Below, piece by piece: positions 1 through 7,385 of a DNA stretch of 7,869 nucleotides (position 1 is its first letter; each line of letters starts with the position of its first letter). The DNA is from Bacteroidetes bacterium 4572_112 (GTDB lineage: Bacteria > Bacteroidota > Bacteroidia > Bacteroidales > UBA1556): positions 1 through 7,869 of the forward strand of contig NIUZ01000072.1 in the NCBI GenBank assembly GCA_002254285.1. The letters run 5' to 3'. The position numbers and the translations under genes were made by a program. The notes under the pieces are model-generated. The model searched no databases. It was not told the origin of the DNA and saw nothing but the letters and a program-made list of their open reading frames with translations.

Positions 1-2
1 TT

Positions 3-887
3 ATGAACAAATTAGTAATTACAAATTTAAATAAAACATATGCCAATGGCGTAAAGGCGTTGGATGATGTAAGTTTAGAAATTGAGAATGGTATGTTTGG
101 TCTATTGGGACCAAATGGTGCTGGTAAGTCGAGCCTAATGCGTACTTTGGCTACTTTGCAAGAGGCTGATAGTGGTACTGCTATGCTCAATGATATTGAC
201 ATACTAAAACAACCTGCTGACTTGAGAAAAGTACTTGGATATTTGCCTCAGGAGTTTGGCGTTTATCCGCAGATTACTGCCGAGCAACTTCTTGATCATA
301 TTGCGATTCTTAAAGGTATTATTAATAAAGGTGAACGTAAGGAATTGGTGAAATACCTACTTGATAAGGTGAATCTTTATGATAAAAGAAATAAGAAAGT
401 TAAGGGTTTTTCTGGAGGAATGAAGCAGAGGGTTGGTATTGCTCAATCGCTTATAGGAAATCCCAAACTAATAATTGTGGATGAGCCAACTGCTGGTCTT
501 GATCCAGGGGAGCGTAATAGATTTTATAACCTATTGGCCGATGTTGGTAAAGAGGTAATTGTTATATTATCGACTCATATTGTGGACGATGTACGTGAGC
601 TTTGTACTAATATGGCGGTAATGAATCTTGGTAAAGTGCTTTATCAAGGAAGTCCACAAACGGCAATTGATGAGTTGCAGGGTAGGGTTTATTCTAAAAT
701 TGTAGTCCGCGAAGAGTTGGAAAATTATGCCAACGAATATCAGGTTATCTCCAATAAGATGGTTGCTGGTCAGCCGCTAATTCATGTTTATAGTGAAACA
801 AATCCACAAAATGGTTTCGAATTGGTAAAACCAAATTTAGAAGATGTGTTCTTTTCTAAAATTAATACAACTCATAAAATAGTATAA
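3..887 (+). CDS. ABC transporter ATP-binding protein, partner of the fused permease-peptidase
   Basis: Cytoplasmic ATPase subunit that would power the membrane protein encoded next to it. All nucleotide-binding motifs are intact: Walker A GPNGAGKS (residues 36-43), Q-loop Gln83 in YLPQEFG, signature FSGGMKQR (136-143), Walker B LIIVDEP (156-162), D-loop AGLD (164-167) and switch His192 in STH. The C-terminal stretch from about 215 to 294, ending near LEDVFF, is the usual extension of ATPases that work with ABC-2-type (CcmA/NatA-like) permeases. At 294 residues it has the normal length for the group. The start is the ATG at position 3, which puts the first beta strand (KLVITNLNKTY) where the family has it. 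It has no visible ribosome site because the window begins 2 bases earlier. The stop is separated by only tt from the next ATG, so the two genes are surely co-transcribed and probably translationally coupled. The substrate cannot be told from the ATPase. Confidence 0.95.
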   Translation: MNKLVITNLNKTYANGVKALDDVSLEIENGMFGLLGPNGAGKSSLMRTLATLQEADSGTAMLNDIDILKQPADLRKVLGYLPQEFGVYPQITAEQLLDHIAILKGIINKGERKELVKYLLDKVNLYDKRNKKVKGFSGGMKQRVGIAQSLIGNPKLIIVDEPTAGLDPGERNRFYNLLADVGKEVIVILSTHIVDDVRELCTNMAVMNLGKVLYQGSPQTAIDELQGRVYSKIVVREELENYANEYQVISNKMVAGQPLIHVYSETNPQNGFELVKPNLEDVFFSKINTTHKIV

Positions 888-889
888 TT

Positions 890-3800
890 ATGTTTAAGAC
901 TTTCTTCTTTTCAGAAATAAAGGTTGCCTTAAAGCAGCCTATGGTTTATATATTCACCTCGCTGATGGCTCTGATGGTTTTTGGTGCTGTTAGTAGCGAT
1001 TCCATAATGATTGGTGGTTCGGTAGGTAATGTATTTGAGAACTCTCCCTACGTTATATCAATGTATACTACCATTTTAATCTTATTTGGCTTGCTTATAG
1101 CCACAGCGTTTTTCAATAATGCTGCATTAAAAGATTATAATAACAACTTTAACGAAATATTATTTGCCACGCCACTTACAAAGGCAGGATATTATTTCGG
1201 TAGATTTTTTGCAGCATTAATATTATCAACAATTCCCATGTTGGGAGTATTTATTGGTATTATAGCAGGTTCAATAATTGCCCCAGCAATGGGTTGGGTT
1301 GATGTTAGCCGCTTTGGACCAATAATGTATCAATCATTTGTAAATAATTACCTTCTTTTTATTCTTCCAAATATGTTCTTTGCTGGAACAATAATATTTG
1401 CTTTGGCAAATAAATGGCGAAGTACAGTAATTTCTTTTGTGGGTGTAATGGCAATCATCATTGCTTATATAGTATCGGGTACATTCTTAAGTGATATTGA
1501 TAATGAGACAATAGCAGCTCTTACCGATACTTTTGGTATAAGAGCCTTCTTTGTTGCTACTAAGTATTTTACTCCTCAAGAAAAAAACACTGTAGTGATG
1601 GGTTTTGATGGCCTTATTGTTCTTAATAGAATAATTTGGGCATCGGTAGGAACAGTTGTTTTGCTGCTTTCGTATCGTACTTTCTCTTTTCAAGAGAAGA
1701 ACAAAAAAGTGAAAAAAGCCAAGAATGATAACACTGAAGAAGTAAATACATTTGCTTTACCAAGCTTAAATCCTGTGTTTGATGCTAAGACCGAATGGCT
1801 ACAGTTTAAAAGTTTTTTTAGTGTAAATTTCTATAGTATTATACGAAGTGTAACTTTCAAAATCCTGTTCATATTTAGTGCTGTGCTTTTAATATCAAAT
1901 GTAATGGGAGGTTATGAGGCTTTTGGCTTAAAATCTTATCCACTTACATACAAACTTATCGATAGTATTAATGGTAGCACATTTCTGTTTTTAGTAATTA
2001 TACTTGTGTTTTTTAGCGGTGAGCTTATTTGGCGCGATAGAGATAATAAGATAAACGAAGTTATAGATTCTACTACTTATACATCAGCAATTGCACTTTT
2101 TGCAAAGTCAATTTCGTTGGTAGCGGTGGTTAGTGTTTTATACTTCTTTTTTATTCTTATTGCTATATTTTATCAACTTATAAATGGATATACAAATATT
2201 GAACTGAATTTGTATTTTTTACAGTTTATATACTCTATGCTGCCAACTATGATTGTGTGGAGCGGACTTATGATACTTATACAAGTGCTTGTAAATAATA
2301 AATATATAGGTTTTTTTGTAAGTATTTTGGTAGTATATGTTTCGTCATTGATATGGAATATGCTAGATATAGGATCTAATATGGTAGATATAGCAAGCGG
2401 ACCAAGTACCTACTATTCGGATATGAATGGCTTTGGTCCTGGATTATTGGGCTCAAATTGGTTCAATTTATATTGGGTATTAATTTCTATTATTGCTTTG
2501 CAAATTGCTGCTATGTTTTGGAATAGAGGAACTCAATCTTCGCTCAAAGAAAGACTGCAGTTGGTAAATAAACAAACTCCAAAATCATTTAAGCTTATAA
2601 TGTATTCTACAGTTGCTGTATGGATAGCTGTTGCATCATTTGTATTTTATAATACTCAAATTCTTAATCCATACAAAACTAGTGATGTAAGAGAAGATGA
2701 GACTGTAAAATATGAGAAGAACTATAAGAAGTATCAGAATTATGATATTCCTAAAATTGCTGATGCAAAGTATTTTATAGATATTTTTCCTAATAAACGC
2801 GATGTATATGTTAAGGCAGAGCTTAAATATGTAAATACTAGTGAGAACCCTATTGATTCATTATTTTATATTTTTGATGAAGATTGGGCGCCAGAGATTA
2901 TTATTGATGGCTTGCAAGAGGTATTGGCTGATAAAAATATTGGGTTTTATATTTATAAGCTATCAAAAACTATGATGCCTGGCGATACAATTGATGCTGT
3001 TATAAAGGCAAAATTTATAACTCGTGGTTTCAAAAATAGTACTGGCAGTACATCCATTGTAAAGAATGGTACTTTCTTCAATAATTTTGATATGATACCG
3101 CAAATGGGATATAATCCTGCATACGAAATAGGAGATAAGAATAAGCGTAAGAAACTTGGTTTACCGACTAAAGAGCGTATGCCTGAACTTGATTCTACTA
3201 ATACTAAAGCTTTGGCCGTAAATTACCTTACCAATGGTAGAGCTGATTTTATTGATATGGAAACAGTAATTTCTACATCTGAGGATCAGATAGCTGTTGC
3301 TCCAGGCTCGTTAATCAAAAAATGGAAAGAAGGCGATAGAAACTATTATAAGTATAAGGTTGATGTTGCTTCTCAAAATTTTGCTTCATTTGTATCGGCA
3401 AGATATGAGGTGAAAACTCGCAAATGGAATGGTGTGGATATAGAGATTTATTACGACGAAAAACACTCTGTAAATGTGGATATGATGCTTGATGCTGTTC
3501 AACGTTCTTTGGAGTATTATACTGAGCATTTTGGACCATATTACCATAAGCAATGTCGTATATTAGAGTTTCCGCGTTATGCTACATTTGCTCAGGCTTT
3601 CCCAGGCACTATGCCTTATTCAGAGTCTTTTGGCTTTGTTTATAATCTAGAGGATGAGAGCGATAATAATGTGATAGACGCTGTTATTGCTCACGAAATG
3701 TCGCATCAATGGTGGGCACATCAAGTTGTGGGTGCAAGTATGCAAGGTGGTACTATGATGAGTGAGGCTTTTGCGGAATATTCGTCATTAATGACAATGA

Positions 3801-4471
3801 AAAGTATTACTGAAAACCCTATGAAAATGCGTCAATTCTTAAAGTATGATCACAATAGATATTTAAGAGGACGTAGTGGTGAGCTTAAGAAAGAGTTGCC
3901 ACTTTATAAGGTTGAGAATCAAACTTATATTCACTACGGAAAGGGTAGTGTTGTGCTTTATGCATTGCAAGATTATATTGGTGAGGACAAAGTAAATTTG
4001 GCTATGCGTAATTTCCTTAATGAGTTTAAATATAAAGCTCCTCCATATCCTAGTTCTTACGATTTCATGAAATACCTAAATGCGGAGGTTCCTGATTCTA
4101 TGAAGTATCTTATTGATGATTGGTTTATGAATATCACTCTATACGATAATAGAGTAAAAGAGGCTACTTATACCAAGCTCGATAATGGTAAATATCTTGT
4201 GAATATGGAAGTGGAATCGCGTAAGCTACGTGCTGATACTATTGGTTTGGAAACTGAAGTGCCGCTAACGGAGTGGATTGATATTGGAGCCTTTGCCGAT
4301 GAGGACGAAGATGTACTTATGTATCAAAAACGGGTGCGAATTACCAAAAAGCATAATACCTTTAGCTTTGAAGTGGATTCATTGCCAGTGAAAGCTGCAA
4401 TTGACCCACGACACCTTTTAATAGATCGTATTTATAGCGATAATATAAAGACTGTTAAGGAAAAAGGATAG
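890..4471 (+). CDS. ABC-2-type permease fused to a periplasmic M1-family zinc aminopeptidase domain
   Basis: A 1193-residue inner-membrane protein. Residues 1-265 hold six hydrophobic helices (about 17-35, 58-78, 105-130, 152-175, 178-198, 245-265). A basic cytoplasmic loop follows (about 268-320), then six more helices (about 323-341, 362-380, 405-428, 445-467, 472-492, 525-545). The two halves look like repeated ABC-2 modules. A thirteenth helix (about 570-588) puts the rest in the periplasm. Residues 600-830 should be the N-terminal beta domain of an M1 peptidase and 830-1050 the catalytic domain. Zinc-site candidates are HEMSH (His935, Glu936, His939) and Glu959 in SEAFAEY. Tyr1016 in HYGKG matches the family's catalytic Tyr. 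The GAMEN-like position reads GTMPYSES (906-913). The last 140 residues look like a beta-rich cap. The gene starts 2 bases after the ATPase stop with no Shine-Dalgarno sequence. The likely role is ATP-driven transport or membrane remodelling coupled to peptide trimming; the substrate is unknown. The peptidase assignment is firm, activity is inferred. Confidence 0.93.
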   Translation: MFKTFFFSEIKVALKQPMVYIFTSLMALMVFGAVSSDSIMIGGSVGNVFENSPYVISMYTTILILFGLLIATAFFNNAALKDYNNNFNEILFATPLTKAGYYFGRFFAALILSTIPMLGVFIGIIAGSIIAPAMGWVDVSRFGPIMYQSFVNNYLLFILPNMFFAGTIIFALANKWRSTVISFVGVMAIIIAYIVSGTFLSDIDNETIAALTDTFGIRAFFVATKYFTPQEKNTVVMGFDGLIVLNRIIWASVGTVVLLLSYRTFSFQEKNKKVKKAKNDNTEEVNTFALPSLNPVFDAKTEWLQFKSFFSVNFYSIIRSVTFKILFIFSAVLLISNVMGGYEAFGLKSYPLTYKLIDSINGSTFLFLVIILVFFSGELIWRDRDNKINEVIDSTTYTSAIALFAKSISLVAVVSVLYFFFILIAIFYQLINGYTNIELNLYFLQFIYSMLPTMIVWSGLMILIQVLVNNKYIGFFVSILVVYVSSLIWNMLDIGSNMVDIASGPSTYYSDMNGFGPGLLGSNWFNLYWVLISIIALQIAAMFWNRGTQSSLKERLQLVNKQTPKSFKLIMYSTVAVWIAVASFVFYNTQILNPYKTSDVREDETVKYEKNYKKYQNYDIPKIADAKYFIDIFPNKRDVYVKAELKYVNTSENPIDSLFYIFDEDWAPEIIIDGLQEVLADKNIGFYIYKLSKTMMPGDTIDAVIKAKFITRGFKNSTGSTSIVKNGTFFNNFDMIPQMGYNPAYEIGDKNKRKKLGLPTKERMPELDSTNTKALAVNYLTNGRADFIDMETVISTSEDQIAVAPGSLIKKWKEGDRNYYKYKVDVASQNFASFVSARYEVKTRKWNGVDIEIYYDEKHSVNVDMMLDAVQRSLEYYTEHFGPYYHKQCRILEFPRYATFAQAFPGTMPYSESFGFVYNLEDESDNNVIDAVIAHEMSHQWWAHQVVGASMQGGTMMSEAFAEYSSLMTMKSITENPMKMRQFLKYDHNRYLRGRSGELKKELPLYKVENQTYIHYGKGSVVLYALQDYIGEDKVNLAMRNFLNEFKYKAPPYPSSYDFMKYLNAEVPDSMKYLIDDWFMNITLYDNRVKEATYTKLDNGKYLVNMEVESRKLRADTIGLETEVPLTEWIDIGAFADEDEDVLMYQKRVRITKKHNTFSFEVDSLPVKAAIDPRHLLIDRIYSDNIKTVKEKG

Positions 4472-4502
4472 AGGATCCTGATAGTAATCGGGAGGATAGA
4501 GG
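4465..4502. repeat. 10-bp direct repeat flanking a small hairpin at the end of the permease-peptidase gene
   Basis: The sequence aggatagagg occurs at 4465-4474, overlapping the TAG stop of the permease-peptidase gene, and again at 4493-4502. Between and partly overlapping the copies is an inverted repeat: tcctgat (4476-4482), loop agta, atcggga (4487-4493). This makes a 7-bp stem in RNA with one G-U pair. No T-run follows, so this is not a standard terminator. It could stabilise the mRNA 3' end or be a copy of a short dispersed palindrome with a duplicated flank. The second idea is inference only. Confidence 0.5.
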
Positions 4503-4532
4503 CCAGAGAAAATATTGTTGAATTAAGATTAA

Positions 4533-4580
4533 CGATTGCAGAATTCAGATTTACTGATATTCTGCAATCGTTTTTGTTTT
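4533..4580 (+). terminator. Intrinsic terminator of the ABC ATPase/permease-peptidase unit
   Basis: A perfect 12-bp stem, cgattgcagaat at 4533-4544 pairing with attctgcaatcg at 4559-4570, encloses a 14-base loop. That loop can itself add four pairs (tcag/ctga). It is followed directly by tttttgtttt (4571-4580). Stem plus T-run is the classic Rho-independent form for plus-strand transcripts, 61 bases past the stop codon. Read from the other strand the hairpin is followed by ttaatcttaatt, a weak T-run. It could therefore stop the convergent channel transcript only poorly, and no better terminator for that gene is visible. Confidence 0.88.
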
Positions 4581-4596
4581 ATGTAATAAGTTTGAA

Positions 4597-4644
4597 ATTA
4601 ATAATTGAACTTAAGCCATTAATAATTAACCACTAACCACTAAC
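4597..4644. repeat. Short repeats in the convergent intergenic region
   Basis: Two small repeats lie between the terminator and the end of the channel gene. The 10-mer attaataatt occurs at 4597-4606 and 4618-4627. The 7-mer aaccact is present twice in tandem at 4628-4634 and 4635-4641, followed by a partial third copy (aac). The rest of the 181-base gap shows no gene. These may be just low-complexity AT-rich DNA; no function can be assigned. Confidence 0.5.
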
Positions 4645-4652
4645 AATTAAAA

Positions 4653-7235
4653 TCATTCCCCATCTCCATCCCCATCTCCATCCAAATCAAGGGCTTTGGC
4701 TGATTTAGGTTCTTTAGTAGCTGTTTTTTCTTTCTTAATGGCTTTAGCTTCAATGGCCATAATCTCGGCCTCTTCTGCGCTCTCATCTTCTTTTCCTAGT
4801 ATATCTTTTACATGAAGGTCTACTTGTGGGAAAGGGATTTCAATATTATGCTCAGCAAGAACATTGCAAATTGCCACATTAATATCACTCTTAGTTTGTA
4901 GTCCATCTTCAAAACTTACCCAAAACAGAACTTTGAAATCCAGTGAAGAATCACCAAAGCCTACAAAAAGAGCTAATGGGGCAGGGCTAGGAAGAATTTT
5001 TGGGTGCTCCTCGCATACCTCAGAAAGTAATTTAAGAATTAGGTTAGGATCAGTACCATACTTTACCCCAATATTTACTTTCTGACGTTTTTTCTTGTCC
5101 GATAAAGTCCAATTTATAAGCTCATTAGAAACTAAGTTTGTATTAGGAACCACTACTTCTGCACCATCGTAAGTGCTGATATTACTTGCTCTAATACCAA
5201 TATTTGTAACTCTACCAAGTAGCGAACCAACTTCTACAGTATCACCTTCTTGCAGCGGTCGTTCGTAGATTAATATAAGACCAGAAACAAAATTGCTGAC
5301 AATGTTTTGTAAACCAAAACCAATACCAACGGAAAGAGCACCTGCAATAATACTTATCCTAGTCATATCAATGCCCGTTGCAGAAAGTGCAAGTGTAAAG
5401 CCAAAGAAAGTAATTAATATTCGTGCTGTAAGAGAAATGGCAGCAGCAGAGCCTCTTTTCATCTCCTTTTTTACCATTACTTCTCGTTCTAGTATATTTT
5501 TAATGAACTTATTAAGACCAAGAGTAATATAGATTATACTAACAAACAGTAATATACTTCCAAATGTAAATGAGAATTCGCCAATGGAAATACCTGCCGT
5601 AAATATCTCCATAAACTGAGCATCCATATAAGTTAGGATTTCTGATATTTGCAATATTCCAGAACCCCAAGCAATAACAACAATAATATTTATAACACTA
5701 TTAGCTTTCTTAATAATTTTAGCCCCATGATTATTAATTAAATCAGGATACTTTGGGTATAGAACGTCAAGTGTGGCTTGCAATATGTTTTTAAATATCT
5801 TAGCAAAAGAGTATGATATTATTGTGATAGAACCAAATTTGGCACTGAAACTTAATATGTAAATTGCAAGATTTAATGTTCCAAATATATTTGCAATAAA
5901 AGCAATAATAAAAAGAATTAGAATGAAAATAGTTGCTCTATTAAAGTATGTTCCAATAGTTTTGTTGGGGTTTTTAATACCATCTTTTTTGACAGAATTT
6001 ATTACAAAAGGAATAATAAAACCTATGGCTATACTACTCTCTAATAATAAATATAATCGTGCGTAATCACCAAAGTACCAGGCGAACAGCTCTAAATTAT
6101 TAATTATTAGTAGAATAAGAATTATTAGAGTAATGCGTTTTGATAAATTATCAAATACATCGGACATTATTATTAATATGAGTATAAGAATTGATAAATA
6201 TAGTATACTATTTATAAATAATGGTGTAAATGGTATAATGATAGTCCATGAGAGTATGGCAAAGGCGAGGATAATATAGTAGAACTTGCTAATAAATATC
6301 CTATAGATGGATTTATAACCAACATTACTCTCATCATATCCTAATTTTAGATACTTTCTTCTCAGTATGAATAAAGATACCGATAGTAGAATAATAAATA
6401 AGGCATAGGCATAAAAATTCTCTTCAATTTTTCTAAAGAAATAACCAAATGTTTTAGTGTTTTCGTAATAAGCAAGCTTTATTCTGCCCCTAATACTTCC
6501 GCTAAAACTATCTTTATAATCAAGGGAAAATATACTAGGATCAGTTTTAGTAAATATTTTTGCTCTTTTGAGCTTAGTATAATGTTCTATAGTAGATAAA
6601 ATTCTTTCTACATATACAATATCATTAATAATATCATTCTCAATTTCTATAAGTGATTTTAATTCCTTATCGTATTCTTTAATTATTTTCTTGGATGTGT
6701 TAATGTTATTCTGTACCCTATATCTAATATGGTTTGATATGCTTTTATTTAAATTAGGAAGATTTTTCTCCCATTTAGATACATTATTAACGAATACATT
6801 TTGACTTGTCTGAATTGATCTAATTTGTGATTGTATATTATCTTGAAAATTTCGAAGCTCATGATAATAGCGCATCCATGTATAGTTAGCATTAACAAGA
6901 AAATAATGAGAAAGGTGCTCCATGTCAAACTCAAAAAACTCTTGCCCTTGCTTTTGTATATATTTGTTTACAGTATCACTATGTTTTATTAGGTCTCTAT
7001 TCCTATTAACTTGACTGCTTGATATGTCAAATTTAGTTATTAAGTTATCAGTATACTCAATCTCTTTATTTAGCTGACTTAGCTCAATAACCTTATTAAT
7101 TTCAATGCTATCTTCTTTTACAACAGCGATATCATTTTTAGTAAAAAGGTCAATCTGTGCTATGCTATTAATATTCATTAATAGAAATAGTGATATAACA
7201 AAGTATTTTATAAAAGTATTGGAAAGTTTCTTCAT
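4653..7235 (-). CDS. Large MscS-superfamily mechanosensitive ion channel with periplasmic domain
   Basis: An 860-residue inner-membrane channel expected to open under membrane tension and release solutes during osmotic downshock. Residues 1-26 are a signal peptide (KK, hydrophobic core, cut after SIA before Gln27). Residues 27-270 are hydrophilic and helix-rich, with a likely coiled coil, and should lie in the periplasm. About 11 hydrophobic helices follow, from about 273 to 655, so the C-terminus ends in the cytoplasm. The last helix carries the MscS pore-type Gly/Ala pattern (GALSVGIGFGLQN, about 631-643), then YERPLQEGD and the beta domain (GRVTNIGIRAS, VVVPN). The alpha/beta domain ends near residue 812. 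Helix number and periplasmic domain recall the MscK/YjeP type, but at 860 residues it is shorter. The final 47 residues are Glu/Lys/Ala-rich and end in LDGDGDGDGE. The start is the ATG at 7235, with no Shine-Dalgarno sequence but an A-rich leader. It is convergent with the transporter unit and divergent from the gene at 7417. Confidence 0.93.
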   Translation of the reverse strand: MKKLSNTFIKYFVISLFLLMNINSIAQIDLFTKNDIAVVKEDSIEINKVIELSQLNKEIEYTDNLITKFDISSSQVNRNRDLIKHSDTVNKYIQKQGQEFFEFDMEHLSHYFLVNANYTWMRYYHELRNFQDNIQSQIRSIQTSQNVFVNNVSKWEKNLPNLNKSISNHIRYRVQNNINTSKKIIKEYDKELKSLIEIENDIINDIVYVERILSTIEHYTKLKRAKIFTKTDPSIFSLDYKDSFSGSIRGRIKLAYYENTKTFGYFFRKIEENFYAYALFIILLSVSLFILRRKYLKLGYDESNVGYKSIYRIFISKFYYIILAFAILSWTIIIPFTPLFINSILYLSILILILIIMSDVFDNLSKRITLIILILLIINNLELFAWYFGDYARLYLLLESSIAIGFIIPFVINSVKKDGIKNPNKTIGTYFNRATIFILILFIIAFIANIFGTLNLAIYILSFSAKFGSITIISYSFAKIFKNILQATLDVLYPKYPDLINNHGAKIIKKANSVINIIVVIAWGSGILQISEILTYMDAQFMEIFTAGISIGEFSFTFGSILLFVSIIYITLGLNKFIKNILEREVMVKKEMKRGSAAAISLTARILITFFGFTLALSATGIDMTRISIIAGALSVGIGFGLQNIVSNFVSGLILIYERPLQEGDTVEVGSLLGRVTNIGIRASNISTYDGAEVVVPNTNLVSNELINWTLSDKKKRQKVNIGVKYGTDPNLILKLLSEVCEEHPKILPSPAPLALFVGFGDSSLDFKVLFWVSFEDGLQTKSDINVAICNVLAEHNIEIPFPQVDLHVKDILGKEDESAEEAEIMAIEAKAIKKEKTATKEPKSAKALDLDGDGDGDGE
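4658..4683 (-). repeat. 12-bp tandem repeat encoding the Asp-Gly tail of the channel
   Basis: On the plus strand ccccatctccat is present twice without a gap (4658-4669, 4670-4681) and followed by cc. Each copy is itself a 6-bp near-repeat (ccccat/ctccat). In the channel's reading frame it encodes alternating Asp and Gly directly before the final Glu and stop. The 12-bp unit keeps the reading frame if it expands or contracts, so tail length could vary between strains by replication slippage. Confidence 0.8.
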
Positions 7236-7263
7236 GTTGTTTTATAATGAGTTTTCAAGATTT

Positions 7264-7290
7264 CAAAAATACTTAATTTTCCGTTTACAA
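7264..7290 (-). promoter_or_regulatory. Predicted Bacteroidota-type promoter for the MscS-family channel
   Basis: On the minus strand the sequence TATTTTTG (plus-strand 7264-7271) matches the Bacteroidota -7 box TANNTTTG. A TTG element (7288-7290) lies 16 bases upstream of it, a little closer than the usual -33 spacing. Transcription would start near 7257, giving a leader of about 20 bases before the ATG at 7235. Motif matching in such AT-rich DNA gives chance hits, so this is a moderate call. Confidence 0.45.
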
Positions 7291-7352
7291 TTATTTAAAA
7301 TTATTTATAGCTAATATTTATAAAGAGAATATTTTTTTTGTAATAAAACCAA

Positions 7353-7385
7353 TTGCATTTTTAAAGTATTTTTTGCGTAGTTTTG
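7353..7385 (+). promoter_or_regulatory. Predicted Bacteroidota-type promoter for the gene at 7417
   Basis: TAGTTTTG at 7378-7385 matches the -7 consensus TANNTTTG exactly. TTG at 7353-7355, 22 bases upstream, can serve as the -33 element. The predicted start of transcription is near 7392, leaving a leader of about 25 bases before the ATG. No operator-like inverted repeat was seen between this and the opposing promoter; the segment between is simply AT-rich. Confidence 0.5.

Noticed and set aside
1487..1693. 68-codon open frame on the minus strand
   Set aside because: It lies wholly inside the permease-peptidase gene on the other strand, has no signal or domain, and is explained by the strong coding of the plus strand.
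3315..3539. 74-codon open frame on the minus strand
   Set aside because: Antisense to the peptidase domain; its composition (many His, Gln, Pro, Asn) is typical of a shadow frame.
4533..4570. The terminator hairpin as a mobile-element inverted repeat or attachment site
   Set aside because: The perfect stem is followed at once by a T-run and sits just past an operon end, which fully explains it as an intrinsic terminator.
4628..4644. aaccact tandem copies as a CRISPR fragment or iteron
   Set aside because: Only about 2.4 copies of 7 bases, with no spacers and no replication genes nearby.
4864..5532. Two plus-strand open frames (4864-5085 and 5293-5532)
   Set aside because: Both are antisense to the most conserved MscS part of the channel gene and have no supporting start context.
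6749..6934. 61-codon minus-strand open frame inside the channel gene
   Set aside because: Same strand but a different frame from the channel, whose own frame is continuous from 7235 to 4653, so this is not a frameshifted fragment.
7105..7314. 69-codon plus-strand open frame crossing the channel's start
   Set aside because: It covers the antisense of the channel's signal peptide and the AT-rich promoter region. Its hydrophobic look comes from being antisense to a Lys/Ile-rich sequence.
7331..7340. T-run before a TTTG as the -33 element of the promoter for the gene at 7417
   Set aside because: It is 37 bases from the -7 box, too far; TTG at 7353-7355 fits better.
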